64,000 bases of DNA. Source: JACMLC01 sp963817025 (GTDB lineage: Bacteria; Acidobacteriota; Blastocatellia; Pyrinomonadales; Pyrinomonadaceae). Both the position numbers and the translations under genes were made by a program. The first letter of the stretch is position 1. Each line of letters starts with the position of its first letter. Below are positions 9,990 to 18,102 of the stretch, piece after piece. Location of the stretch: assembly GCA_963817025.1 (NCBI GenBank), contig CAWFML010000001.1:558001-622000 (forward strand), in the 5' to 3' direction. Below the pieces are notes generated by a model. It did no database searches. It was not told where the DNA came from and saw nothing but the letters and a program-made list of their open reading frames with translations.

Positions 9990-11402
9990 ATGAGCATGAA
10001 TTTATACGAACGCATTCCTAACAACGTCAATTTGTCCGAAGACAAAAAGCTCCAGCGCGCGTTGGAGAAATGGCTGCCGAATTATTTGAGTTGGTGGCGC
10101 GAGATGGGGCCGGAGGGTTTTCAGGAGAAGGAAGTCTACCTGCGCACGGCCATCAGCGTCGAGCCGGAAGGCTGGGCGCACTTCGATTATATCAAGATGC
10201 CGGATTATCGCTGGGGCATCTTCTTAAAACCCGCAGACAAGGATGCGCGGGTCGGCTTTGGCGATAATTACGGGATGCCTGCTTATCAGGAAGTGCCCGG
10301 AGAATTTCGCAACGCCCTGCGCCGCATCATCGTCACACAAGGCGACACAGAACCTGCTTCGGTCGAACAGCAACGCGAGCTTGGCAAGACCTGTCCTTCG
10401 CTTTACGACCTGCGGAATCTCTTTCAGGTCAACGTCGAAGAGGGCAGACACCTGTGGGCGATGGTCTATCTGCTGCAAAGATATTTCGGGCGCGACGGGC
10501 GCGACGAAGCCGATGAGTTGCTGGCACGCAGGAGCGGCAATCCCGACAAGCCGCGTATCCTCGAAGCCTTTAACCAGCCGTGCGACGATTGGCTCAACTT
10601 TTTCTGTTTCACGATGTTCACAGACCGCGACGGCAAGTATCAACTCGCGGCTCTGGCGGAATCCGGCTTTGAGCCGCTGGCGCGCACCTGCCAGTTTATG
10701 CTGACGGAAGAAGCGCATCATCTCTTTGTCGGCGAGACGGGAGTGGGGCGCGTCGTCAGGCGCACGGCGCAGTTGATGCGCGAAGCGAACGGCGGCGACG
10801 TGCGCGAGCTTGGCGGCATCCCGCTCGACATCATACAGCGTTACATCAACTTCTGGTTCAGCTACTCGCTAGACCTCTTCGGCGGCGAGATCAGCTCAAA
10901 CAGCGCGGACTTTTTCGCTGCCGGACTCAAAGGTCGTTACAAGGAACAGGATCAGTATCAAGACCACATCGCCGCCAACGAGAATTTCACTTTGATGGTG
11001 GTCGAGGACGGAAAGATCGTGCCGCGCGAAGTGCCCTTGAGAAACGCTCTTAACGAAGTCCTGCGCGGCGAGTACGTCAAGGATTGCGAGCGCGCCATGA
11101 CGCGCTGGAACAAATATCTCAAAGACGAAGGCGCGGACACGCAGCTTTATTTGCCGGGCACGCGCTTTCATCGCCACGTCGGAGAATTTGCGGGACACTT
11201 TTTTGATGTCGAAGGAAATCTGATTAACAAAGAAGAGTTTGAGCGCATGAAAGACGAATGGCTGCCGACGCTGGAAGACCGCGAGTACGTCCGCAGCCTG
11301 ATGCATCCCGTGACCGAACCCGGCAAGATAGCCAACTGGATCGCGCCGCCCAACGCTGGCATCAAGGGCAAGCCGTTCGAGTTTGAATACGTCAGGCTTT
11401 AA
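9990..11402 (+). CDS. boxB: Benzoyl-CoA 2,3-epoxidase oxygenase subunit BoxB
   Basis: A 470-residue protein recognisable as BoxB, the non-haem di-iron epoxidase that inserts one O2 atom into the ring of benzoyl-CoA using electrons from BoxA. Ligand-type pairs are visible: E151-x-x-H154 in EEGRHLWAM and E241-x-x-H244 in TEEAHHLFVGE. E121 and D212 lie at the expected spacing for the remaining ligands. The start ATG 9990 has GGAG 8 nt upstream; a longer frame from 9942 would add 16 residues from repeat B3. The reductase BoxA is not in the window and must be encoded elsewhere or replaced. BoxB and BoxC adjacent to each other make the assignment firm. Confidence 0.95.
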   Translation: MSMNLYERIPNNVNLSEDKKLQRALEKWLPNYLSWWREMGPEGFQEKEVYLRTAISVEPEGWAHFDYIKMPDYRWGIFLKPADKDARVGFGDNYGMPAYQEVPGEFRNALRRIIVTQGDTEPASVEQQRELGKTCPSLYDLRNLFQVNVEEGRHLWAMVYLLQRYFGRDGRDEADELLARRSGNPDKPRILEAFNQPCDDWLNFFCFTMFTDRDGKYQLAALAESGFEPLARTCQFMLTEEAHHLFVGETGVGRVVRRTAQLMREANGGDVRELGGIPLDIIQRYINFWFSYSLDLFGGEISSNSADFFAAGLKGRYKEQDQYQDHIAANENFTLMVVEDGKIVPREVPLRNALNEVLRGEYVKDCERAMTRWNKYLKDEGADTQLYLPGTRFHRHVGEFAGHFFDVEGNLINKEEFERMKDEWLPTLEDREYVRSLMHPVTEPGKIANWIAPPNAGIKGKPFEFEYVRL

Positions 11403-11405
11403 GAA

Positions 11406-11543
11406 GATTGCGGAATGCGGATTGCGGATGTGTAAGCGATAAGGCCGTGAGATTGACAGATAGGAACATGCCATGAAGCAAGAGCGCAGCAACCAAAACG
11501 CAGCCGCTGTCAATCCGCATTCCGCATTCCGCATTCCGCAATC
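11406..11543. repeat. Palindromic repeat D1 (GCGGAATGCGGATTGCGG family)
   Basis: Left arm 11406-11428, right arm 11511-11543 (mirror, tandem CCGCATT units). The right arm is inside the TetR coding region and encodes NPHSAFRIPQS near its N-terminus. Confidence 0.85.
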
Positions 11544-12201
11544 GGATGAGTTTTCGCGCTACGATCAGAAGCTGGAATTTATCCTGCGCACCAGCGCGCG
11601 TATCTTTGCGGAGAAGGGTTATCACTCGACCTCCATGCGCGACATCTCGCGCGAGACGGGGGTGAGCCTCGCTGGCCTGTATTACTACTGCAAGTCGAAA
11701 GAAGAATTACTCTATCTGATTCAGGACAACTGTTTCGGCCATGTGCTGGAACGTCTTGAAGGGCGTTTGAAAGAGACCACAGAGCCAATCGAAAAGCTGC
11801 GTTTCGTCATCGAAAATCATCTCTCGTTTTTTGCCGCGAACATGGCCGAGATGAAAGTGCTCTCGCATGAAGCGGATTCGCTCGCGGGCGAGATGCACGA
11901 GCATGTTTCGGGCAAGAAGCAGCAGTACACAAAACTCGTGCGCCGGATTTTGTCTGAAGTGCAAACAGGGCAGAGCGGCGGAAAGATTGACCTGACGGTG
12001 GCGACCTATGCGCTGTTCGGGATGATGAACTGGATTTATAACTGGTATGACCCGCATGGCAAGCTCTCCGTGACGGAACTCGTCAACAACATCACGCGCC
12101 TCTTTCTCTCCGGTTTTCTGGCGGGAGCGGGCAGCGTTGAGCTTCAATTAACATCGAAGACGCCGCACATAGAGCATCTCAGCGTCTGGCGCGAATCATA
12201 A
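11473..12201 (+). CDS. TetR-family transcriptional regulator
   Basis: A 242-residue TetR-type repressor. The helix-turn-helix spans about residues 35-80 (ILRTSARIFAEKGYHSTSMR, then DISRETGVSLAGLYYYCKSK). The remaining all-alpha part should be the ligand-binding and dimerisation domain; regulators of this type in beta-oxidation clusters often sense acyl-CoA. The start ATG 11473 has AGGA 8 nt upstream, and no alternative start lies between it and the helix-turn-helix. The first 25 residues therefore include a peptide encoded by palindromic repeat D1. It follows boxB by 70 bp and probably controls the box promoter through the 18-bp palindrome at 8180-8197. The effector is unknown; benzoyl-CoA or anthraniloyl-CoA would be logical. 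Confidence 0.88.
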   Translation: MKQERSNQNAAAVNPHSAFRIPQSDEFSRYDQKLEFILRTSARIFAEKGYHSTSMRDISRETGVSLAGLYYYCKSKEELLYLIQDNCFGHVLERLEGRLKETTEPIEKLRFVIENHLSFFAANMAEMKVLSHEADSLAGEMHEHVSGKKQQYTKLVRRILSEVQTGQSGGKIDLTVATYALFGMMNWIYNWYDPHGKLSVTELVNNITRLFLSGFLAGAGSVELQLTSKTPHIEHLSVWRES

Positions 12202-12220
12202 TTTTCAAGTATTACGGCTA

Positions 12221-12464
12221 AGAAGCTGATTGAAAAGCCCCGAAGGGGCGCAATGCAATAGCCCTGAAAGGGCGTCATGTAATAGCCCGGGGCATCGCCA
12301 CGGGTCAACACGTCCATGTAAATATCAAGCCCTGAAAGGGCACAATAATGTATGTCGCCCTTTCAGGGCTTGGAATCGTAATCATGACCCGATACCCGGG
12401 GTGATGCCCCGGGCTATTACATGACGCCCCTTCGGGGCTTTCACAGACTTTTCAAACAGCTTCT
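12221..12464. repeat. Large palindromic repeat E1 (CCCCGAAGGGGC family)
   Basis: An imperfect palindrome of about 240 bp fills most of the 368-bp gap between the TetR and crotonase genes. Outer arms GAAGCTG/CAGCTTC, then GAAAAGCCCCGAAGGGGC and mirror, then TAATAGCCCGGGGCATC and mirror, and a central CCCTGAAAGGGC pair. It is the longest hairpin in the window. Confidence 0.85.
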
Positions 12465-12569
12465 AAGAAAGAAAAATCTCAAGGCGCGAAGAAGAACTGA
12501 GCATTTTTGAAAAAGCAGAGTATATTCAAAGGCAAAAGAATATAGAGTTTATAATGGAGCGAATTTAAG

Positions 12570-13406
12570 ATGGCAGAAGCGGAAGCAAAAGTTCAGGATG
12601 AAACGGAAGTAACGGGCAAGCTGGTCAGGTATCGCGTCGAGGACGGGATAGCCGTTCTGACGCTCAACGATCCTCCGGCCAATACTTACTCTTACGAGAT
12701 GATGCAGGAGCTTGACCGCTCTGTGCTCGCGGCGCGGATGGACGAGAGCGTGCATGTCATCGTGATTACCGGAGAGGGTGAAAAGTTTTTCTGCGCGGGC
12801 GCAAACATACAGATGCTTTCAAGCGTGACGCCCGAATACAAATACTATTTTTGTCTGCATGCAAATGAAACCCTGTCCAGATTAGAGCAGACGCCGAAGC
12901 TTGTCATCGCCGCGCTCAACGGCCACACGGTCGGCGGCGGTCTTGAGGTAGCGATGGCGGCGGACATTCGCATCGCACGCAAAGGCGCGGGCAAGATGGG
13001 TTTGCCCGAAGTCTCTTTAGGAGTCCTGCCGGGCACTGGCGGCACGCAACGACTGGTTCGCATGGTCGGCAAGTCGCGCGCGATTGAGTTGATGGCGACG
13101 GGCGAGCTTTTCGATTTTGAAAAGGGACTCGAACTCGGTCTTATCAATCAAATCTACGAAGCCGAATCGGGCGCAGCTTTTATGAAACAGGCGCTCGATT
13201 ACGCACGGCAGTTCACCTTGCCGGACAAGGCCGCACGCGCGGTCGGGCGTATCAAGCGCAGCGTCCAATCAGGCGCAGAGATTCCCTTAGAGTCCGGGCT
13301 GGCTCTTGAGCGCGAACTGCAACAGCAGCTCTTCCAATCGGAAGACGCCAAAGAAGGACTCAACGCATATGCCGAAAAGCGTAAGCCACAGTTCAAAGGC
13401 AGATGA
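12570..13406 (+). CDS. Enoyl-CoA hydratase (crotonase family, both catalytic Glu present)
   Basis: A 278-residue crotonase. Both acid/base glutamates typical of active hydratases are present: one in GHTVGGGLEVAMAADI and one in GLPEVSLGVLPGTGGTQRL. The oxyanion segment is FFCAGANIQML. It should add water across a 2-enoyl-CoA double bond, here most likely on a ring-derived intermediate of the aromatic pathway. A GGAG lies 10 nt before the ATG, and a TATAAT box (12550-12555) lies close upstream but lacks a well-spaced -35. It is the first of six consecutive plus-strand genes for beta-oxidation-like steps. Confidence 0.88.
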   Translation: MAEAEAKVQDETEVTGKLVRYRVEDGIAVLTLNDPPANTYSYEMMQELDRSVLAARMDESVHVIVITGEGEKFFCAGANIQMLSSVTPEYKYYFCLHANETLSRLEQTPKLVIAALNGHTVGGGLEVAMAADIRIARKGAGKMGLPEVSLGVLPGTGGTQRLVRMVGKSRAIELMATGELFDFEKGLELGLINQIYEAESGAAFMKQALDYARQFTLPDKAARAVGRIKRSVQSGAEIPLESGLALERELQQQLFQSEDAKEGLNAYAEKRKPQFKGR

Positions 13407-13411
13407 TTTTT

Positions 13412-13527
13412 AGTTTGTGCTTTGTCTTTTGTACTTTGCCCGTTATTCCAACTTGAAGCTGATGTCTCAAGTTTGAGCGTCACAGGCAAAAAACAAAGCA
13501 CGAAGCACAAAGCACAAAGAGCAAAAT
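13412..13527. repeat. Palindromic repeat F1 (AAAGCACAAAGCACAAAG family)
   Basis: Left arm TTTGTGCTTTGTCTTTTG, right arm with AAAGCACAAAG units ending 1-2 nt before the start codon of the next gene, where no Shine-Dalgarno sequence is visible. Confidence 0.85.
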
Positions 13528-13528
13528 C

Positions 13529-14320
13529 ATGTACGACAACATCAACGTCACACACGAATCCGGCATTGCCGCTATCACTTTGAATCGTCCAGAAAAGCTG
13601 AACGCTTTTGCGGGCCACATGCGGCGCGATCTGGCAGAGGCTCTGGAGCGCGCAGCCGTTGAGAGAAGCGTGCGCGTCATTATTATCACTGGCGCGGGGC
13701 GCGGTTTCTGCGCGGGCGCGGATGTGGCATACATGGCCGAGTTGATGGAGCGACAGGATGTAGAAGAGTTTGCGCGACTGCTCGGCGCGGGTCGCCGCGT
13801 CTTGACCGCTATCCGCCAGATGCAGAAACCTGTCATAGCCTCTGTCAACGGCGCGGCTTATGGCGCGGGCTTTAATCTCGCGCTCGCCTGCGACCTGCGC
13901 CTCGCTTCCGAATCGGCTTCGTTCAGCCAGTCGTTTGTCAAAGTCGGTTTACACCCCGATTGGGGCGGGACATATTTTCTGCCGCGCGTCGTGCCCACCA
14001 ATCTCGCCTGCGAGATGTTTTTCTTGGGCGATGCCATTAACGCCGAAAGAGCTTTGCAATTAGGGCTGGTCAACCGCGTCGTGCCTGACGGGCAGTTGGC
14101 CGCGCAAACTTTGGAGTTGGCTGCGCGACTGCGCGACGCGCCTTACAAATCAATCGCGGCGGCCAAGCATGCCGTTTACATGAGCGAGGAATCGAGCCTC
14201 GAACGGATGCTGCAATACGAAACGGAAGCACAGCTTCAATGCTTTCAATCCGAGGAAGCGCGCGAACGCGTCAAAGCATTTTTAGAGAAACGCGAGCCGC
14301 GCAAAGTCAGGCAAGCATAA
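13529..14320 (+). CDS. Crotonase-family isomerase/hydratase (PaaG-like active site)
   Basis: A 263-residue crotonase. Unlike the preceding hydratase it lacks both hydratase glutamates: the first position reads GAAYGAGFNLALACDL and the second FVKVGLHPDWGGTYFLPR. The retained aspartate in PDWGG matches the PaaG type, which isomerises ring double bonds or epoxides. An isomerase or ring-hydrolase role on a cyclohexenone-carboxyl-CoA intermediate is therefore more likely than simple hydration. The start codon abuts repeat F1 with no Shine-Dalgarno sequence. The gene lies in the dense crotonase/SDR/RidA run, so membership of the anthraniloyl-CoA pathway is inferred from context. Confidence 0.85.
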   Translation: MYDNINVTHESGIAAITLNRPEKLNAFAGHMRRDLAEALERAAVERSVRVIIITGAGRGFCAGADVAYMAELMERQDVEEFARLLGAGRRVLTAIRQMQKPVIASVNGAAYGAGFNLALACDLRLASESASFSQSFVKVGLHPDWGGTYFLPRVVPTNLACEMFFLGDAINAERALQLGLVNRVVPDGQLAAQTLELAARLRDAPYKSIAAAKHAVYMSEESSLERMLQYETEAQLQCFQSEEARERVKAFLEKREPRKVRQA

Positions 14321-14327
14321 CTTCAGG

Positions 14328-14384
14328 CCCAAGTCTCAAGTCTCAAGACCCGGTTCAAAAAGGTCTTGAGACTTGAGACTTGGG
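14328..14384. repeat. Palindromic repeat G1, 23-bp perfect arms
   Basis: Perfect arms 14328-14350 and 14362-14384 built from AAGTCTC units, loop CGGTTCAAAAA. The right arm runs into the start region of the SDR gene. Confidence 0.9.
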
Positions 14385-14400
14385 ATTTGGGATTTGGAAC

Positions 14401-15180
14401 TTGAAACTTAAAGATAAAATTGCACTGATTACGGGCGGCGGACGCGGCATCGGTCGTGCCGTCGCTTTAGAGTTTGCGCGAGAGGGAGCGCAGGTGGCCG
14501 TGCTCGCTCGCACAGCGGGACAGGTGGAGAGCGTCGCCAGCGAGATCGAAAGCGAGTGCGGCGTGCAGGCGATGTCCGCAGAGTGTGATGTGTCCGTCAA
14601 AGAGAGCGTCGAGCACGCTTTCTCAAGCGTCATAGAACGCTTCGGGCGGGTGGATATTCTGGTCAACAATGCGGGCATCGCCGAGAGCGCGCCGCTCGTT
14701 AAGACCAGCGACGAGATGTGGGAGCGCATCATCAACGTCAATCTCAACGGCACGTTCTATTGCACGCGCGCCGCGCTGCCTTCGATGCTTGAGCACGGAT
14801 GGGGACGCATCATCAACGTCGCTTCCATCGCAGGCAAGACCGGCGCGGCCTACATCACAGCTTACACTGCGTCGAAGCATGCTGTGGTCGGACTGACGCG
14901 CTCGCTGGCGATGGAAGTGGCGACGAGGGGCGTGACCGTCAATGCCATCTGCCCCGGCTATGTCGAAACGTTGATGGCCGCGCATGCCATCGACAACATC
15001 ACGACCAAGACGGGCAAGACGAGCGAAGAAGCGCGCGACATCCTGAATCGCATGAGTCCGCAAAATCGCCTCATCACACCGGAAGAGGTCGCTGCGCTCG
15101 CGCTGCTGCTCGCCAGCGAAGAGGGACGAGGTATCAACGGACAGGCGATTAACATTGACGGCGGCAGCGTGCTCTCTTAA
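14401..15180 (+). CDS. SDR-family 3-hydroxyacyl-CoA dehydrogenase-like oxidoreductase
   Basis: A 259-residue classical short-chain dehydrogenase. The NAD(P)-binding GGGRGIGRAVALEF lies at the N-terminus, NNAG near the middle, and the catalytic tyrosine and lysine in YTASKHAVVG. It would oxidise a 3-hydroxyacyl-CoA to the 3-keto form after the hydratase step. The start is uncertain: TTG 14401 (MKLKDKIALITGG) fits the family best, while TTG 14380 would add seven residues encoded by repeat G1. No ATG is available and no good ribosome site is visible. It sits among crotonase genes in the same direction. Confidence 0.87.
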   Translation: MKLKDKIALITGGGRGIGRAVALEFAREGAQVAVLARTAGQVESVASEIESECGVQAMSAECDVSVKESVEHAFSSVIERFGRVDILVNNAGIAESAPLVKTSDEMWERIINVNLNGTFYCTRAALPSMLEHGWGRIINVASIAGKTGAAYITAYTASKHAVVGLTRSLAMEVATRGVTVNAICPGYVETLMAAHAIDNITTKTGKTSEEARDILNRMSPQNRLITPEEVAALALLLASEEGRGINGQAINIDGGSVLS

Positions 15181-15198
15181 TTTACGATTGAAAGCAGA

Positions 15199-15371
15199 CT
15201 TAGAAGCAATTTCAAAATTCAGGCTGCCCAATGCTTCAACTCCTTTGTGCCTTCTGTATTACCTTAGCGTCTTTGCGCGAAACACGAACCTTTCACGCAA
15301 AGGCGCAAATAAAGAAAGACCTAAGGCGCAAAGACTTGACTCTTAAATCCCTTGAGTTTTGAAATGGTCTC
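15199..15371. repeat. Palindromic repeat B4, full-length form with outer arms
   Basis: Outer arms ATTTCAAAATTCAGG and CTTGAGTTTTGAAAT enclose the usual TTTGCGCGAAA/CACGCAAAGGCGCAAA and CCTTAGCG/CTAAGGCGC pairs. This defines a full-length family B element of about 170 bp. Confidence 0.8.
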
Positions 15372-15425
15372 TTAAGATTTATTTGATTGAGTTTTTGTCT
15401 TTATCAAATCGCAAATCTAAAATAA

Positions 15426-15833
15426 ATGTCTTTTACTTTCATCAACCCTGAATCCCTCGGCGCGCCGCGCGGTTATGCAAACGGCGTCTTGACGCCATCC
15501 AGCGGCAGGCTGCTTTTTATCGCAGGGCAGATAGCATGGGATGCGTCGCAGCAAATCGTCTCCGCAGATTTCGTAGAGCAGTTTGACCGCGCCCTGCAAA
15601 ATGTCATCGCAGTTGTCGAAGCAGCCGGAGGCACGGCTGATAAAATCGCGCGCCTCGTTATCTACGTCACAGACAAAAATGAATATTGCCAGCGCACGCG
15701 CGAGGTCGGTGAGAGATGGCGCGCTCTGCTGGGGAAACATTTTCCCGCGATGGCGTTGGTCGAAGTCAAAGGACTGCTCGAAGATGGCGCGAAGGTGGAG
15801 ATTGAAGGCATCGCTGTGATTGATGAAAAGTAG
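15426..15833 (+). CDS. RidA/YjgF-family enamine/imine deaminase
   Basis: A 135-residue RidA-family protein: SSGRLLFIAGQIAWD near the start, the central FDRALQNVIAVVEAAGG helix, and a RLVIYVTD strand. RidA proteins form trimers and hydrolyse reactive enamines or imines to ketones plus ammonia. The canonical arginine in the IYVTDxxxYxxxR motif is plausible here (YVTDKNEYCQR). The 2-aminobenzoyl-CoA route gives a ring enamine after monooxygenase/reductase action, so this protein could release its amino group. That role is inferred from its position between the SDR and a crotonase gene. No Shine-Dalgarno sequence precedes the ATG. Confidence 0.85.
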   Translation: MSFTFINPESLGAPRGYANGVLTPSSGRLLFIAGQIAWDASQQIVSADFVEQFDRALQNVIAVVEAAGGTADKIARLVIYVTDKNEYCQRTREVGERWRALLGKHFPAMALVEVKGLLEDGAKVEIEGIAVIDEK

Positions 15834-15960
15834 CCACGGCTTCATTCAACTCTTTGCGCCTTAAGTTTTAACTTCGCGCCCCCAGCGAGAAAGACAAACG
15901 TTTCGCGCTGGGGGCGCAAAGAAAGAAAAACTCAAGGCGCAAAGGCTTGAGTCGGATTAT
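15834..15960. repeat. Palindromic repeat B5
   Basis: Arms CTTTGCGCCTTAAG and CTCAAGGCGCAAAG outside, CGCGCCCCCAGCG and CGCTGGGGGCG inside. Confidence 0.85.
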
Positions 15961-15995
15961 GAGATGAGTGTTTAAGAATACAATTCAAGAATCTT

Positions 15996-16787
15996 ATGCT
16001 TGAGCCAAAAAGTTTTCTTTACGAAGTGCGCGATGCTGTAGCCACTATCACGCTCAATCGTCCAGAGCGATTGAACGCGCTGACGTTTGAAGTCTATCGT
16101 GAATTGACTGACACGTTTGCTGCCCTGCGTCATGAAGAAGCAGTGCGCGCAGTGGTCATCACGGGCGCGGGCCGCGCTTTTTGTTCCGGCGGCGACGTGC
16201 ATGACATCATCGGCCAGCTCTTCGAGCGGGACATGCAGGGGCTGCTGGAATTCACGCGCATGACCTGCGAGTTGATTCGGAATATACGCGTCCTGCCAAA
16301 GCCCGTCATCGCATCCTTGAACGGCACGACCGCAGGGGCTGGCGCATGCATCGCGCTCGCTTCCGACATACGCATCGCCAGCCCTTCAGCCAAGATTGCT
16401 TTTCTCTTTGTGCGCGTCGGCCTGTCGGGCGCGGACATGGGCGCGGCCTATCTTTTGCCGCGCCTCGTCGGGCTGGCAAAGGCCACGGAGATGCTTTACA
16501 CGGGAGATTTTATCGCGGCTGAAGAAGCCGAAAAAATCGGACTCTACAATCGCGTCGTCGCAGCGGAAGAGTTAGAGACTGAGACGCGCACGCTTGCGGA
16601 AAAACTGGCGCGCGGCCCCGGTTTCGCGCTCGCCATGACCAAAGAGATGCTCAACCGCGAGATGGAAGTGAGCCTCGACACCGCGCTCGAATGGGAAGCG
16701 CAGGCACAGGCCACCTGCATGCAGCATACGGATTACCGCGAAGCCTACGAAGCTTTTGTCGAGAAGCGCGAGCCGCGATTCAAATAA
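15996..16787 (+). CDS. Enoyl-CoA hydratase/isomerase family protein
   Basis: A 263-residue crotonase with oxyanion segments FCSGGDVHDII and GTTAGAGACIALASDI. The glutamate positions are replaced (ACIAL and VGLSGADMGAAYLLPR). The same VGLSGADMG segment occurs in crotonases encoded next to 2-aminobenzoyl-CoA monooxygenase/reductase in other bacteria, as I recall it. Together with the immediate neighbours (acyl-CoA dehydrogenase, flavin monooxygenase) this points to a ring-processing step rather than fatty-acid hydration. The exact reaction is unknown. It begins 35 bp after repeat B5. Confidence 0.85.
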   Translation: MLEPKSFLYEVRDAVATITLNRPERLNALTFEVYRELTDTFAALRHEEAVRAVVITGAGRAFCSGGDVHDIIGQLFERDMQGLLEFTRMTCELIRNIRVLPKPVIASLNGTTAGAGACIALASDIRIASPSAKIAFLFVRVGLSGADMGAAYLLPRLVGLAKATEMLYTGDFIAAEEAEKIGLYNRVVAAEELETETRTLAEKLARGPGFALAMTKEMLNREMEVSLDTALEWEAQAQATCMQHTDYREAYEAFVEKREPRFK

Positions 16788-16789
16788 AG

Positions 16790-16922
16790 CATTGTACTTA
16801 GTTCTTTGTATTTGGTTCTTTGCACTTTGTTTGGCTTACATTGAGCTTTGAAACTCAAGACAGAATCGTGTGCTAAGAACAAAGAACCAAGTACAAAAAA
16901 CAAAGCACAAAGCACCAAAACA
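16790..16922. repeat. Palindromic repeat F2
   Basis: Left arm TTGTACTTAGTTCTTTG, right arm AAAGAACCAAGTACAAA followed by AAAGCACAAAGCACC, ending just before the acyl-CoA dehydrogenase start codon. Confidence 0.85.
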
Positions 16923-16924
16923 AA

Positions 16925-18097
16925 ATGACCGATAGCTTTATAGAAGAGACGCCGTTTTTCACTTCCGCGCAACGCCGTCTGGCGGCGAGCGTGGCGGACT
17001 TTGTCGCGCGTGAGATTGAGCCGCGCGCAGCCGAGCGCGAGGATGAGGAGGCGCATTTCCGCGAGTTGCTGGCGTTGCTGGCGGGAGCAAACCTGTTGCG
17101 CTTTGCCGTCGCAGAGGCGGGCGTGCCGCTCGACACGCGCAGCCTGTGTCTCGTCCGCGAAGCTCTTTCCTATTCCTCTTCGCTCGCAGACCTCGCGTTC
17201 GTCATGCAGGGCTTAGGCACTTACGCCATCAGTCTGGCCGCGCCGGAACATGTGCGCGACTTCTGGCTTGAGCGCGCGGCGACTGGCAAATCCATTGCCG
17301 CCTTTGCCCTGACAGAGCCGGACGCAGGCTCCGATGTCGCAGCCATCAAGACCACCGCGCAGCGCGTGCGCGAGGAAGAAAGCGGAGAAGACTTTTATGT
17401 CATAGACGGGCGCAAGCGTTTTATCTCAAACGCAGGGCTGGCGGATTTTTATACTGTCTTTGCTAAGACCGGAGCGCGAGCGGACGGGCGCGCAGAGCTT
17501 TCGGCCTTTGTCGTCGGAGCGCGCATGCAGGGCTTTCGTGTGCGCGAGCGCACGCAGATGATCGCGCCGCATCCGATTGGCGAGATAGAGTTCGAGAGCT
17601 TGCGCGTGCCCGCGGAAGACATGATCGGGCGCGCGGGCGACGGCTTTCGTCTCGCGCTCGAAACCCTTGACACCTTTCGCGCGAGCGTCGGCGCGGCGGC
17701 CTGCGGCATGGCCGGACGCGCGCTCGACGAGGCCATCGCCTACGCCAAATCACGCACACAGTTCGGACGCCCCATCGCGGAACATCAACTGATTCAAGAG
17801 AAGCTCGCGGACATGGCGACCGAACTGGATGCCGCACGCCTCCTTGTCTATCGCGCGGCCTACTTAAAGGACGCGGGCGTCGAAAGCGTCACGCGCGAAG
17901 CCAGTCAGGCCAAGCTCTATGCGACAGAAGCCGCAGGGCGCATCATAGACGCGGCTCTTCAAATACACGGCGGCGCAGGATTGGTTCGCGGGCATGTTAT
18001 CGAACGACTTTATAGAGATGTGCGCGCCCTCAGAATCTATGAAGGCACGTCTGAGATTCAGAAGCTTGTGATTGCGGGCCAGCTTTTGAAAGAATAG
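16925..18097 (+). CDS. Acyl-CoA dehydrogenase
   Basis: A 390-residue flavoprotein of the acyl-CoA dehydrogenase family. It shows the FAD/substrate motif AFALTEPDAGSDVAA, the middle beta domain, the helical C-terminal RTQFGRPIAEHQLIQEKLAD, and RALRIYEGTSEIQ with the likely catalytic-base region. It would desaturate an acyl-CoA or cyclohexane-type carboxyl-CoA. It is 5 bp upstream of the flavin monooxygenase gene, so the two are co-transcribed and probably translationally coupled. The start codon abuts repeat F2 and has no visible ribosome site. Confidence 0.92.
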   Translation: MTDSFIEETPFFTSAQRRLAASVADFVAREIEPRAAEREDEEAHFRELLALLAGANLLRFAVAEAGVPLDTRSLCLVREALSYSSSLADLAFVMQGLGTYAISLAAPEHVRDFWLERAATGKSIAAFALTEPDAGSDVAAIKTTAQRVREEESGEDFYVIDGRKRFISNAGLADFYTVFAKTGARADGRAELSAFVVGARMQGFRVRERTQMIAPHPIGEIEFESLRVPAEDMIGRAGDGFRLALETLDTFRASVGAAACGMAGRALDEAIAYAKSRTQFGRPIAEHQLIQEKLADMATELDAARLLVYRAAYLKDAGVESVTREASQAKLYATEAAGRIIDAALQIHGGAGLVRGHVIERLYRDVRALRIYEGTSEIQKLVIAGQLLKE

Positions 18098-18102
18098 AAC
18101 AC

